In this document: piece by piece, positions 30,302 to 42,613 of the stretch
Numbering within the stretch: the stretch's first letter is position 1
Layout: each line of letters begins with the position of its first letter
NCBI GenBank assembly: GCA_030142905.1
Contig: JASJOG010000521.1
Span: 62,001-126,000 of the forward strand
Direction: 5' to 3'
Origin: Heliopora coerulea
Taxonomy: Eukaryota; Cnidaria; Anthozoa; Scleralcyonacea; Helioporidae
Length of the DNA: 64,000 nucleotides
Made by a program: the position numbers and the translations under genes
The notes under the pieces: model-generated
Seen by the model: only the letters and a program-made list of their open reading frames with translations
Database searches by the model: none
What the model was told of the DNA's origin: nothing

Positions 30302-32013
30302 ATGGTAGAACTGAGAGAATTGGACGAGACAGCTACACGCGTTTCAGGCGTTGACGGTTCCCTCGTCCAGAAAAATACAATTTTTTGGGCACTTTCCAAT
30401 ATTCTTCAGTTGGTGTATGAAGTTTTTGCCTGGTTGATTACATTCCTCAAATCATTGGTAATCAGTGGACGTCGTGAACGTGGGCAGATGAATGACACCG
30501 CTGGTGCAACAGACCGACGCATGATAAGATTCCAAGGAGACATCGGGGATAATTGCAATAATTTGGGTATTAATATAACTGTTCCTGAAGGATTACTGGA
30601 CCTGTTCAACGAGCCAGGTGCAGACTTTCAGATGCTGAGAAAAGCCTTGATAAGTTTGCCAATGGCTCTGTTCTTTAGTATCCGACGAGGGATCTACAAA
30701 CCCAGCAAAATCTATGAGAAAGTCATGGCAGAATTTATTCATTTGGAAGACAATGGCGACTTTGATGAATTCGATAATTACGTGTCGAAAGTTGTGGAAC
30801 GCTATTCTGACAACGATCCAGACGTGGTGGCGGCGGTCATTGTTGAGCAGGCGCAGAGTATGATTTACCGAAATCGCTTGAGAAAAGCCAGAAGTCTGGT
30901 GAAAAAGGGTCTGGAGTTGTCGCGTCACACAAGTTGTCCTCCGTTATTTCAGGCACGCGCACACACCATGATGTCCACGATCTATAAAAAGGAAAAGAAG
31001 TTCGGGTTTTGTGAGGACCATTTGCGACTGGCCGAGCAGAACCTCTCAAGCGTGTACAACTACGAAGACTTGGCTCATTTCCATGAATGCTATGGCAGCT
31101 TTATGTATAAATTCATTGGAAGCGTACCGCATAACGATGAGAGCCTTAAAAAATCGGCCATCAGTAGTTTTAAGAAGATGTTTGATGTCGCTTCCAAAGA
31201 CTCGAGAGCTCGCGTCAGAGACAAAAATCATTTTTATGCCTTGATCAAAATGACCAAAACATTATTGGATTCTAACTCCTCGTTTGGGCGATGTAGACGC
31301 ACCGTCTCCCCTGAAGACGTGGCTCTTGCGGAGAAATACCTTGGAATAATCAAGAAAGCTCTTTGGAAAAGTGTCCCCAGGGGTACCCAAATTCAGTTCC
31401 ACCTGGTCACCTCTGACCTTTACTTCAGGCAGGGAAGGTTTGAAGAGGCCATTCGTTTACAAGAGCGATGTCTTTTAGAAGCCAAAAAACTTGGTTTCAA
31501 AACTGAAGAGCCGATAATTAAGCAGGTACCAAACCGTAAAAATAGACAACATACATTGTACCCAACGTTTCCAGTAAACTGAAGGGTAGATTATTTTAAC
31601 AACCAATTGCATCGCACAACACAGAACAGAAAGTCGGCAAATTCTAATTAAGTAACAGCATGTTCAGAGTATTGGAAAAGATTAAAACTGAAGAACTTTG
31701 ACAATTTCTTAGAAACTTTGCCATGCACTTGTCCAATGTAATTAACCAAAATTCCCACTGTATGAGGAACTCAAATTAGGAGCACTAAGCGTAATTACCT
31801 TTAAGCCAAAATTCAAAACAATGAAAGATGTACCATTTTATTTTCTAGCGCATGAAGGAGATTAGGCAAATACAGAATGAAACAGTTCCTGTGGTAAAAG
31901 AGATCGACATTGTCGAGATTCAACAGAGTACGACGGAATGCAGTAGCAATAGAGGCAGTGGCAACGGAGATACCTCAGACAGTTCTGACGTGTTTAAATC
32001 AGACTTTTTGTAG
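30302..32013 (+). CDS. Gene 2A: TPR-like helical-repeat protein, two coding exons
   Basis: Exon 1 is 30302-31525 (408 codons) and exon 2 is 31849-32013 (54 codons plus stop). They are joined in phase 0 across a 323-bp intron with CAG/GTACCA donor and TTTTATTTTCTAG acceptor. The unspliced frame reads on to 31582 with no conserved content. The protein (462 residues) has a hydrophobic segment at residues about 27-52 (FWALSNILQLVYEVFAWLIT), a basic RRERGQ motif, the signature IYKPSKIYEKVMAEFIHLED at about 131, several helix pairs, and a clear TPR-type repeat at about 374-398 (YFRQGRFEEAIRLQERCLLE). Exon 2 encodes RMKEIRQIQNE and an acidic end, SDSSDVFKSDFL. Its duplicate is gene 2B; gene 3 is a more distant paralogue. 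Molecular function is unknown; a membrane-tethered protein scaffold is a guess. Confidence 0.8.
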
Positions 32014-34070
32014 AAATTAACCTTCACGTTACAACCACTCGTAAGGTGCAAGTAGACAAAGGATCCAAGAGACAGTGGCGAATTCAGAGGGGTATCCGCG
32101 GTTTCCATGGAATCCCCATTTGAAAGTCTACAGAGTGCGAGTTTTTACATTTTGTCAGACTAAGTATATTGTTGGCTATCTTAAATGACCTGTAAACCCG
32201 TCAATACTAGAAGTATAAGATTGTCTTTCTAAAACCCTCAGAGGCTACCAGAACTGACCATCTCACGTCTGATATTTGAAGATTTTTCTTGGCGGAGCAT
32301 GCCCCAACCGGACTTCCCTAGAACAGCGTGCTTACCACGACAATGTTAACCTCGCAAAATATCTACATACTATCGTGCAACCCCCCTTTCAAAATCCTGG
32401 ACCCCCCACTGAAAGGTAGTACAACGTACAACGAACAACTGGTGGATAGTCTTCGCCCCGAGAACAATTGCCACTAAGTCAAGTGACATAATATGCTAAT
32501 ACGAGGTCAACAATATAAACAAACCTTCACATCATGATATAACCCCAATGCCAGCAAACATATCAGCAGGGGTGGCACCAAAGGAGGGCAGAAGGGCTAC
32601 AGCCCTCGGTCGGGGAACCTTAGCCCCCCTGTCAAGGAAAAATTAGCCATTCGTCGGGGAAATTTCACTGGCGATAAAACATTTATATATTGTACAAACT
32701 ATGAGTAGTTGCTATTGATTTAGCCAAGAAAGATAATAGACTCTTCTCTTCATGTCAAATGTAAAAGTAAACTGTAAACAGTTGCTGCAACTATTCTTGC
32801 GAAAAATAAAAATGACAAGTTTTCAACTTTGAAATAAGGAAATTGTAGAGAGGATGTGATCCTGACCTCTCAGGTTTAGGTTCCCTGTCGGGGTCGTTAG
32901 CTCCTGCGTCGGAAAATTCCTGGCGTCACCCCTGCATATCAGCGGTCTCGACAGGAAAGAAAAAATTAGTAGAACACCTTTCAATCTGGATGGCGCTTTT
33001 GATGTGAAAATGGTGAAGAAAAAAAATCGATTCGCAAGGAAAACAAATGACCTGCACACTGACTAGAAATAGAAGCCCTTTTTTTGGGGTTTTTTTCCCA
33101 AGCTGCAATTGTAGTATGACTTTTAACATGGCCACCGTTTCTTTGACTTTTAAATCACAAAGTATTGTTCGCCAGCCAACAACTGTGCACAGCTGCGGAT
33201 AATGTCTTATGCCAGATCACGGGATAACATTCTGTAATTGCACAGAAATTAGAAGTAACGTAAACTCGCAGTCGCGTCGTTTTGAGCTTATGAGTTGTAA
33301 ATTACGGAGAACTACACTCAAGGCAAAGACGGTCGCCATCCAGGCTTGACAAAATGGCTGGAAACAGAAATAACTAAACCTCATCTACAAAGATTTCAGA
33401 TGCGACTGTTTTAAGACATTTTATAATAAAATTGAAAGTTCTAACTCGAGAACGAATGGTAGTATTCACTGTGACTTTTCTTCATAAGGACAACTCTTCA
33501 GTTATTCATCTGTATCTACTAACTAATGAACTAAATGTATCGAATGAACTAAATGACAAAGTGCTTTTTTATTGAATATTCTGTGGACTTATCGCATGAA
33601 TGATTCGCAGTGGAAGACATAACACAAGTTAGTACCTGTATTTTATTCCTGCAACATAATGTATCCAGAAACCGAACTTGAATCAATGGTGTACCCAGTG
33701 GGGGGACCGTTTCCCCCCAACCATGATCATTCCAAGTCCATCGGTACATCATTGGCGAAATAGCAGAGATATTTCTGCTTCTTTATTCTCCAGTAAAAAA
33801 CATTTTTATACGAAATTCGCTATAGCTACTCAAAAAACATTCTGACGATTTCTACTTTGAGTTTTTCGAGTTACTGATTACTCGATTTGAGTTACTTGAC
33901 GACATGGATTATTAAAGTTGTTAATTTGAACTTATCACTGATATTCCCTCCTTTTTGTTGCAATGTTTTTGTATGAACTGTAGACTTCGCAATTTGAAAA
34001 GTAAGAAGAGAAAAGAAAATGTTGCATGAATGCAATCCATGTAACAAGTGTATGTCACCACTGTGTCCAT
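32014..34070. other. Gene 2A 3' flank, nothing further recognised
   Basis: No supported coding exon. Minus-strand frames at 32823-33135 are copied with substitutions in copy B and look non-coding. A pyrimidine-poor run TTTTTTTGGGGTTTTTTTCC lies near 33078. Confidence 0.45.
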
Positions 34071-34073
34071 TAA

Positions 34074-34491
34074 GGCCCCGTTTACACGATACCGGATTAC
34101 AGTCGTACCGGATCAAATTTCATACCGGATGCGGCGTTTGTTTACTCGATGCAACCCAAAGCGCGCTTTACCGTTTTCGTAGAACGAAGATCACTCCGCA
34201 ATGGAGGTAGTAAGGAAAGTAATCCGACACGTCTCCTCGCCCTGACACCAGTTTAATACGATACATTCCGCAATGTTTATGCAATAGAGCACCAAATTCA
34301 ACACTGCCGTTAAAATAAACATGGAGCCAAACATTTGACAAACTTCATTTTCTGCTTAGTTGTTGCTTTAGCTTTTCAGCTGGCATAGAATCCACTATCG
34401 TGTAGACAGAACGAAAATAGTACGATTTGTATACCGGATTGAACAAGACAATCCGGTACGAAAAGTAATCCAGTATCGTGTGAACGGGGCC
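34074..34491. mobile_element. PIF/Harbinger-like MITE (TAA target duplication), copy A
   Basis: 418-bp element with ends GGCCCCGTTTACACGATACC and CAGTATCGTGTGAACGGGGCC, inverted and about 90% alike. It is bounded by TAA at 34071-34073 and 34492-34494. Further inverted sub-repeats (ATACCGGATTAC / GTAATCC) lie inside. The same insertion is in copy B (59945-60361), so it predates the segmental duplication. Confidence 0.8.
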
Positions 34492-34843
34492 TAAGTGGAC
34501 ACTGTAGTGATGTAGACTTCAAGAGCATGTTTTATATAGCTTGTCGGTACACCTTCGGTTATGCCCCCCCCCCTCCACAACAGCGCTGACCTGATCACGC
34601 CCCTAACTTGAATTGGGAAACGAGTGTAAGGAACAAAATTTTCAAGTAACTCGTCGCCGAGATATTTATCTACGGTTTGTCCTTTAGCATGGCGTAATGC
34701 TGTGTGCGACTGTAGAATCCCCAAAATAGCGGACCCCCGAAAGTAACGGCAAATTTGAGATGTGTGTGAAATTTTCAGAAAATAGCAGACCCTCCGAAAA
34801 TAGCGACCCTTTCGAAAATATCTCTTTCCGTGTGACAGAATGA

Positions 34844-34870
34844 ATTATTATTATTATTATTATTATTATT
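34844..34870. repeat. (ATT)n repeat at LINE A 3' end
   Basis: Nine ATT units; (AAT)n on the LINE strand. Copy B has a longer run at 60719-60767, so the tract length has changed since the duplication. Confidence 0.9.
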
Positions 34871-35142
34871 TAAAATATTTTAACACGGTACAATTTCACT
34901 GTTATAAAAATGGAAAAGAAAAGAAAAGAGTGATATTCCAACTGGCCGTGCTTATTTACAAGATTTAACAAACTATTCCTAACTACCATTTACAATAACA
35001 AAACTAAAATTAATTGATAAACAAATCACAATAAAAACAAATATAAATTATATTAAAATACAGTTATATATATATATATACTCGTGCATCGGTGCATGTA
35101 GATAAATGTGTGCATATATATTTTATTATCTCATGTTACGTC

Positions 35143-36702
35143 TTAGCAAAGATTTGAAAATGGTAACGCTTTCTGATTTTTAAGGCTATTGTGTAATGTA
35201 TTCCAATTTTCTGCGCCTCTATAGCTAAATGAGCATTTCATATAATTTGTTCTTGGCTTTGGCAAAGCCAAATTGACATCTGACTGCCTAGTATTATGAT
35301 TATGTATATCACAGGTATTTGTAAACACACCATCCAAGTAGTCGGGGACCAATTTCTTATTTATTTTGTACATAAGAATCGAAAGTTGCTGATTTCTTCT
35401 TTGCTCAAGATTTGGAATATTTAGTCTACTTAGAATGTCAGTTGATCTTGTTGAATAACTCTCTCTAGTACGTATACGAAATGCTCTATTTTGGAGTTTG
35501 TGTAGTTTATTTGATAATGTACTACCGAGAAAACACCATATTTGTGCACAATAATCGAAATACGTTTGGATTAACGAATTGTATATAACTAGAAACGTAG
35601 AGAAACCAACCGTATCTCGTAACTGTCGAAGAATATCAAGACCTGAAGTGACTTTACTTATAATGTAATCAATGTGCGCATTCCAGCTCAAAGGCCCATC
35701 TATATTCAGACCCAAGGATTTTGTCTTTTCTACCCTTTTAATATTGAAATTTCCTACATATATAGTTGGGTTAGATGTTAATTGGCTCAATCGTCTCTTG
35801 GAACCAATGAACATATACTCCGTTTTGCTTTTATTAAGAGTTAATTTGTTTGCGGAAAACCAATTCGCAACATTATTTAAATCATCGCTCAATCTTTCAA
35901 CAATTTCATTTATATCATGGCTTGCTGTTGCAATTTGAGTATCGTCAGCAAACAAATGCGGTTCTGCCTTTTCTAAGCAATTTGGTAAATCATTGATGTA
36001 TATAAGAAATAACAATGGTCCTAAGCCCGAACCTTGTGGTATACCTGTTTTCATTATTAGCGGGCTAGAATGGTTGTCATTCACATAGTAATACTGGGTC
36101 CTGTTTGACAGATAAGACTTTAGCCAGGAATACGCAGACCCCTTAATTCCATAATATCCAATTTTATCTCACAAAATATCATGATCAACAGTATCAAATG
36201 CTTTTTTGAGATCCAAAAATACGACCCCATTAATTTTGCCGATATCAATATTTTGATACCATTTATTAGTAATGTCTAATAACGCAGTAACTGTTGAATG
36301 AAAAGGTCGAAACCCATGTTGGGAATTTGTTAGTAAGTTATAGTTGTTTAAATATTCATAGATCTGGTTGTAGATTAGCGTTTCAAAAATTCTTGCAACA
36401 ACCGATATTATAGAAATTGGCCTGTACTTTGTCATTTCATCCTTGGCCTCCGATTTATAAATAGGCATGACTCTGGAAATTTTCCAATCATTTGGGAAAG
36501 CTCCTGTTAAAATAGACTGATTAAATATTAATGTGAGGGATGGCGAAATACATGGTGCCGCTATTTTTAAAATTGTTGCAGATATACCGTCAATCCCCGA
36601 TACTTTATTGGTATTCAAATTTTGAAGTAGTAATTGAACGTCGTTGGCTGCAATTTCATAAAAATAGGGAAATGCATGTTTTTGAAGATTAATTTCATTC
36701 AA
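35143..36702 (-). pseudogene. LINE A reverse transcriptase
   Basis: RT domain in two open pieces. The first (36702-36169) has NTNKVSGIDGISATILK, DWKISRVMPIYKSEAK, YRPISIISVVARIFE, QHGFRPFHSTVTALLD and FLDLKKAFDTVDHDIL. A TGA at 36167-36169 replaces the TTA leucine codon of copy B. The second piece (36084-35143, open upstream past its first ATG) has GIPQGSGLGPLLFLIYINDL and the catalytic FADDTQ, then thumb and C-terminal region. At about 36702 an extra A in a run of seven shifts the frame relative to copy B. With a stop and a frameshift it cannot make an active enzyme. Confidence 0.85.
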
Positions 36703-37035
36703 AAAAACTCATAGGGGAAACATTAGATTGAGGAATTTCACTAGCTAACTTTTCGCCTAATTCAACAAAGTATTTATTAAACGCATTTGAAATAGATGTT
36801 CCATCAAGTATCTCTCCATTTTCATCTTTTATTTCACTAATTTTGTTCCTACTTGAAGATTTATTCAAAATTTCATTAATTGTTTTCCAGGTCTGCTTTA
36901 TATTACCCGAATGGCTATGTAATCTTTTTTCACAATAATAACGTTTAGAATTTTTTTACGTGTCTGTTGTAACGATTTTTTGCCTTCTTGTAAATCAGCC
37001 AACTCTCAGGAGTATTGTTTGAACGCGCCTTTCTA

Positions 37036-37337
37036 CATGGTGTCCCAGAAAAAAACGAAAACTATTGAAATCACCAATAACAATTTAATTGTTAGAATTT
37101 GAATGCCTTAGCACTCTCTTGGTCCCCACGAGTGCATAAAAATGATTGATATAAGTAATTTTATACATTCCCACGGGCTAAAAATCGCGCACTTTACAAG
37201 GCGATTTTCTTACCTAAATTTTAATACTTGCACCTTGTCAATTTTTTACGCATCATTACGTTCAACGTTTTCGTAGGACATTCAAATTTTAACGATAAGT
37301 GATTTCAATAGTTTTCGGGTTTTTTTGGAACACCCTG
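37036..37337. mobile_element. mariner-like MITE inside LINE A ORF2
   Basis: 302-bp element with inverted ends (CATGGTGTCCCAGAAAAAAA and its inverse ending GGAACACCCTG, plus the shared GAAAACTATTGAAATCAC) bounded by TA (37034-37035, 37338-37339). It interrupts ORF2 between the endonuclease (ending HLKFL) and the segment beginning RKARSNNTPESW. The identical insertion, also 302 bp, is in copy B (62926-63227). TA target site and CAGGGTGTCCC-type ends fit Tc1/mariner. Confidence 0.85.
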
Positions 37338-37340
37338 TAT

Positions 37341-38412
37341 GTAAGAATTTAAGATGGTGCTTTTCGTGTATTAAATCACTCGTTAGCCATGCCAGACGCT
37401 TACTCGATATTTTCCGCTTTTTTATCGGCGCATGTTTATCCCAAATTTTAAAAAACATGTTCTTCCAAATTAGCCAAGATAAATTCACATCTTCCTGGTT
37501 AAGGTTAAAGTTGAAAAAGGCATTTTGCAGATCGTATAAAAATGCTTGCTTATCAGATTTCTTATAGTCACGGTATTCAATTATTTTCCCTCTTTCCTTA
37601 ATAAATTTAGATTTTCTCATCCCATAAATTAAATAATGGTCACTTATGCATACAGTTGAAACTCCGCATAAAATAATATAATTAGAATTTGTGGTATAAA
37701 AATGATCAATAAGAGTTTGACTATTTTCAGTAACTCTGGTTGGATCTTTAATTAGTCGCTCATATTCGTAAAGTCTTGTGATAAATTTAAGTTCGAAAGC
37801 TTGAGATGATGAAATTTCAGTGGGAAAGAAGTCATAATTCATATCACCTAAGATTATGCTTTCTTTATCGGTTTGATCAATCAATTGCAAACAATTCTCG
37901 AATTTATAGAGAGAATCAATTGGATCGCTGGGTGGGCGATACCATGTGGTGATTAAGAAAGGCTTTACATTTTTTTTGACAATTTCAATTGTAAGAATTT
38001 CAATGTCAGAATCATTTAAATCAGATCTAATTCGATAATTAATTGAATCCTTAACGTAGAATCCAATTCCACCACCAGATCTATTTCTACGTTTGTATGT
38101 CCAACTATAACCTTGAATTGCTATTAATTGAATTGGGATGCTATTGTCTAATCGGGTCTCGTTAATTGCTACAATATCTATTTCTTTATTGTTCATAAAA
38201 ATCCTAAGTTCATCAATATGTTTTAGCAAACTGGAAACGTTTAAAGAAGCTATTTTAAACCTTTGTATATTTGAAATCGATTGTTGAACACCAACCTCAG
38301 GCTCAGTATTAATGTAGGGGTTGTACTCGGTACGAAATATATTATTCTTTTTTGTTTTGTTGTTGGTTACACAATTCGATTCTGAATGTTTATCTCGATT
38401 TATGTAATCCAT
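37341..38412 (-). pseudogene. LINE A APE-type endonuclease (5' part of ORF2)
   Basis: From 38412 the frame reads FKIASLNVSSLLKHIDELRI (catalytic N), DIVAINETRLD (catalytic E), SGGGIGFYVKD, TWYRPPSDP, ILGDMNYDF (D and N), TLIDHFYT and SDHYLIYG (the D-H pair). This is the complete set of motifs of an AP-endonuclease-like nicking domain. The frame then runs into the mariner-like MITE and ends. The nuclease domain itself looks intact, but it is separated from the RT by the insertion. Confidence 0.85.
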
Positions 38413-38439
38413 CGGATGATTCCTATTATCATCAACTAG

Positions 38440-39576
38440 TCAGTTTTTAAAAAAATCAATGTAATTTTTTGCTAATATTGCGGTGCCTTGCCTGTTTAAA
38501 TGCAGTCCTGATCCAATTAGGTGCTTAGTATATATGTTAGCATGTCCAACGAAGTAGCAATTGGACTCTTCGCAAAGATTAGACAGCAGTGCATCTGTTT
38601 CCTGTATTTTAATGTTCATCGCTGCATCTTGTCTCCTCACAATTTCAGAGATAGCTATTTCAGTAGTTGGATTTTTAGTTACTATACCTTGGCACAGCAA
38701 CTTCATCTCATCTGCTAACTCCTTTGGCTCCTTGTGCTGTATATCATTGGTTCCAACGTGTAAGACAACTAGCTTGGGCTTTTTACGTAAAGTTGGTTGT
38801 ACATAATGCTCCATATCCGCTATTGTTGCTCCTGGGAAAGTTTTCACTTAAACTCTTTGATCGACTGAGCGAGTAAGCTTGGTTGGTTGTAACATATTTA
38901 CCATTGAGTGTCCAAGGATTGTGACTGGGGCTTTAGTTGACTTTGCATTGTCCATGTCGAGACTTTTCTGGGTGTTTGATTGCTTATTGTGGTGTTGAAC
39001 CTGTTCCATCTTGCAGTCTTTAAATGCCGAGGTAGACTTTGATTTCATACCCGACTGCTCATCGTCATCATCGGTACTTAGAACTTCATAACGATTACTT
39101 AATCGAATGCCTGATTGCTAGGCCTCAGATCTTTCCGTTTGTTTTTGTCTTCGTTTAGCAATTTGTTTTCTTTTATTCTGACACTTTTGAAATGGTTGTT
39201 GTTCAGTATAAGCTTCGGGAGACGGAGCCGATTGTATGAGCCTTAATGCTGTTATAAGACTCAATCTTTCATTATCCATTTCTTTGATTTCTGTGTTCAT
39301 ATCCGATGCTATGAGAGATAAATTAGTAATCTTATCCTGAACAGCTTGGTTTTCATTCTTTAAATCTATATTTTCCCGTTCTAATTTGCTTATTAAAAGG
39401 TGTTGTTCATTGTCTTTTGTTCCAAACATCGCTCGTTCCAGATCATTAACTTTCTTAATGAATGCAGAATTTAATTCATTAATTTTATTCTCTAAATAAT
39501 TGAAAGCATTTTTGAACGTTTCATCAACAAATGGGCAGTTCACAGCATTCACGTCTCTCGAGTCATTAATATTCAA
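38440..39576 (-). pseudogene. LINE A ORF1: coiled coil plus SGNH-like esterase
   Basis: Three successive frames. 39576-39118 is rich in heptad-like leucine/asparagine/glutamate (LLISKLERENIDLKNENQAV), a coiled coil. 39048-38848 holds the esterase block I, here ILGHSMVNM, with H where family members usually have D in GDS. 38847-38440 has FPGATIADMEHYV, LHVGTNDIQHKEP (block III) and GSGLHLNRQG (block V, histidine kept). A TAA separates the second and third pieces and TAG ends the first. ORF1 proteins with an esterase domain are characteristic of CR1-group LINEs. Stops and the changed block I suggest inactivity. Confidence 0.75.
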
Positions 39577-39642
39577 AGACGAAGTAACATGCCTTCCTTC
39601 TACATGGCCGTCTTGTTTCGAACATTCGCTTTGATTGACGAT

Positions 39643-39715
39643 TGATGATGATGATGATAATGATAATGATGATGGTGATAATAATGATGATGATGATGAT
39701 AATGATGATACTTAA
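39643..39715. repeat. (GAT)n-rich microsatellite
   Basis: Impure GATGAT/GATAAT repeats of about 70 bp immediately upstream of LINE A ORF1. Confidence 0.9.
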
Positions 39716-40760
39716 CACTTGATACTCAACATGCACTTTAGAGTTATCGCTTAAGTTACTCCAAAGTATTGAGTTTCAAATCTCGACCTGCTAAAAGTAG
39801 AGTAAAACTGTCAAAGTTGTAATGAAGAAAAAGGAGGCAAATGTGGTAAGTATAAAGCCATTGAAGGGGCAAAGGACAATAGTCCCATAGTACGTTAACG
39901 TACTTTACCACTCGAATATAACGGCCTCTCGAAAGTAGCGGCCAACAATGGTGGATAAAACAGAAAGTAAAGGGGGATGCTACTTTCGGGATTCTACAGC
40001 CGGAAGTTATAGAACAATCATCACGAGACATCATTTCGTCATTAGTAAGGAAAGTGTAAATAATTTAGGCTGCGAGCTTAACCGTTTTGAACTCATGAGG
40101 TGTAGATTGTTTGTGAGGGACTACATTGAAAGCTGAGCCGGACTGAAACGACAGACGTGGAGAAATTGTTGACGAAGGAAACGGCTGGACTTCAACTTCT
40201 CTGGTCGGTGAAAATTTTCAAAGGTAATTCAATACATTACACCGACTACTTAAATAAACAAGGATAGAGTAAGTTTGGTTGTATAGTTACTGTACGAAAG
40301 AATAGGGTAGATGTGGAAGAAGAGGTAATGCCATGGAGTAGAAGTAGGAAAATTTTCAAACCACATTCTTCATCAGAGTGACAAATGTATCTTTCTGAAA
40401 GTTTGACTAACTGTTTATTGACGTGTCGCAGTGGCATGTACATGAGCAGTCGGTTTTAAATCACGAAGCATACAGTAAGACTCATTTTCAGATAATCATT
40501 CGAAGAAATAGGGATTTACTGATCCAAGAACTGCAAAGCTGATTTGGGAAAAGATACTCTTCTTTAATATTGGGTCTTAAACTGCGCCAATTTAGCTGCC
40601 CAAACCGGAAGGGAATCCGATGAACATAACAGTATTTTGGGGATGCGTTACATGTTTTGGTTGTTGATGTACTTGTTTCACTTGTACTTTTTGATGCGGT
40701 GATGTAATCTAAGTGGCAAGAATACCGTACAAAACTAAAGCATCAACAAACGACAACAAA
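39716..40760. other. Spacer between LINE A and the Penelope-like element
   Basis: No supported exon. GCTACTTTCGGGATTCTACAG near 39980 resembles, inverted, the CTGTAGAATCCCC...CCCCGAAAGTAACGG sequence downstream of LINE A near 34713, so an old repeat may have been present on both sides of the LINE. Confidence 0.35.
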
Positions 40761-40863
40761 AACTGCTTTAACGTTGCATGATAGTTTCACTCACTAATAT
40801 GTCGCTGGCATAGGACACGAATGAATTACAAAACAGCCGAGTTCAATGGAATAGATCGGGTCT
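40761..40863 (+). repeat. Direct repeat flanking the Penelope-like element (left)
   Basis: About 105 bp (from AAAAACTGCTTTAACGTTGC to GGAATAGATCGGGTC) recurs in the same orientation at 43990-44093 on the other side of the element, about 90% identical. It contains no Penelope coding sequence. Confidence 0.8.
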
Positions 40864-42613
40864 TAATAATAGTCTTAATAGTCAAAAGGAGAGTAAATGT
40901 CAGGTTCGCCAGTATTTGTATCTGGTTCGTGCTTCATAAATAGGCGGTGGTATGAGTCATAGAGGTGTGGTTGTTTGTGAAAAGGAATGGGTGTGGTTGT
41001 GTAGGCGTTAATTATCAGTTTGTCGAAGTGTTAAGTCTATTGGTTGTTCGCATGTTTTAATTTGTGAATAAGTCGTTTGTAAGGTCCCGGTAGTTGTTGT
41101 GATCGGTTTAATGGTTTTTGTTCTAACTTCGTGTACCAGCTTTCTAGTATGAGTCGCTGGTTGTAGTTGGTGCTGCAAGTAATGCATTTTGCCGATTCCC
41201 AGTCAATGTTGTGTTTGGTTTGTCGGTGGTGTTCGGCAATGTGGTTAGTTTTGTCTCCGTTTTTTGTCGCTCGTTTGTGTTCTGTGAGTCGTATATTTAA
41301 GTTTCTGCTAGTCTCACCTATATAGGTGGCTTGGCAGTCGGAGCAATTAATTTTGTAAACTGCACCTTGTCTTTCGTGTGGTTGTTCTCTGTCCTTAACG
41401 TTATTCAGTACATGTCGTAAAGTTGTGATCGCTTTGTGCGCTACTCGTATGTTGTATGGTCGTAAAATACGCGAGATAATTTCAGACGTACCTTTTATGT
41501 AGGGTATCGTTGCTGTAGTTGTTGTCGGACTGTTGTTTTCGTTGTGTTTATTGTCTTTGTAAGTGTTAAGTTTGATGAAATCAGAGTTATAGTTGTTTTT
41601 GTGGAAAACGCGTTGTAAGTAGTCATTTTCTTGGCGTAGAGCGTCGGGTGAGTCACAAATGAGTTGTGCGCGTCTCGTCAATGTTTTGATGGTAGTAGCT
41701 TTGTGTGAGGTTGGATTGTAAGATGATTGGTCCAGTAGCCTGTCAGTATGCGTTGGTTTTCTGTAGACAGTGGTCTGTAGTTTGTTATTGTCACGACTTA
41801 CCAAACAGTCTAGGAAAGGAATAGCTCCGTCTTCTTCAATCTCTTTGGTAAATTGTATGTGATTGTTCAGTTCGTTAATGTGGTTGTGAATCTCGTCAAT
41901 CTCGTCTTCGGGTAGTGCAGTAATCGTGTCGTCAACGTAACGAAACCAAAAAGGTAACGTGTGTTTGTGAGTTGCAAGAGCTCGTCCCTCTATGGATTGC
42001 ATCACAATTTCAGCAACCACAACAGAAACGGGTGAGCCCATTGCTGTGCCATGTTGTATTGAAGGTAAGTTGATTTGAGGCAAAGTTCCAGTAGTTTCAC
42101 GATGTCTCCTGTAGGTAAAGGAAGTACGTCAGTAAATTCGTTGATGGCACTTTTGATGCATTCTAGTGCCAGTTGAAGCGGAATACTGGTAAACAGTGAT
42201 TTCACGTCAAAAGACACTAGTTTGTGGTTGTGCGGTATTTGTACTGTTTTGAGGTTGTTGATAAAGGTTTCAGTCGATTGTAGTCTATGTTGTGACTTGT
42301 TGGTTAGTGGTTGAAGTATGGTTGTTAAGTATTTGGAAAGTTCGTAAGTAGGCGACCCACAGAATGAAACTACAGGTCGCATGGGTATTTGTGGCTTGTG
42401 AAGTTTTGGTAGTCCGTACAGCTTTGGTGATCGCGGTACCGAACATCTGAGTTGATAGTGAGTTTGTTGAATGATCGTGTTACTTTTTCTTATTGAGAAA
42501 ATTTTGTTAAGTTTTCGTTTAAGTGATGGTGCAGGGTCTCGTTTAAGTAGTTCGTAGGTTTGTTTGTCGTTCACTAGTGCGCCCATTTTGTCATAGTAAT
42601 TGGTCTTGTCCAT

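Larger units (their letters stand above)
21424..37473 (+). repeat. Segmental duplication, copy A
   Basis: Matches 50429-63363 in direct orientation, offset 29,005 bp at the left edge. Identity is roughly 97-99% by eye in most parts. Differences in A relative to B: a 287-bp hAT-like MITE (23933-24219), 599 bp around 26266-26864, about 30 bp near 25440, and 2.2 kb (27721-29939) that B lacks. Together these account for the 3.1-kb length difference. The left edge is inside the transposase of the long-TIR transposon and the right edge is inside the LINE. Confidence 0.9.
34844..39640 (-). mobile_element. CR1/L2-like LINE, copy A (near full length, dead)
   Basis: Minus-strand non-LTR retrotransposon. 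In element order: coiled-coil plus esterase ORF1 (39576-38440), APE-type endonuclease (38412 to about 37340), a 302-bp MITE insertion, reverse transcriptase (36890-35143), 3' UTR, and an (AAT)n tail at 34870-34844. ORF1 with an SGNH esterase plus APE endonuclease plus RT is the layout of the CR1 group. Stops and frameshifts interrupt every ORF. The 5' end is placed near the GAT-rich microsatellite at 39643 and is uncertain. The 3' 2.6 kb is shared with copy B. Confidence 0.75.

Noticed and set aside
39716..40760. Host gene fragment next to LINE A (several 60-90 codon ORFs)
   Set aside because: Frames overlap on both strands, have no conserved content and no splice structure.
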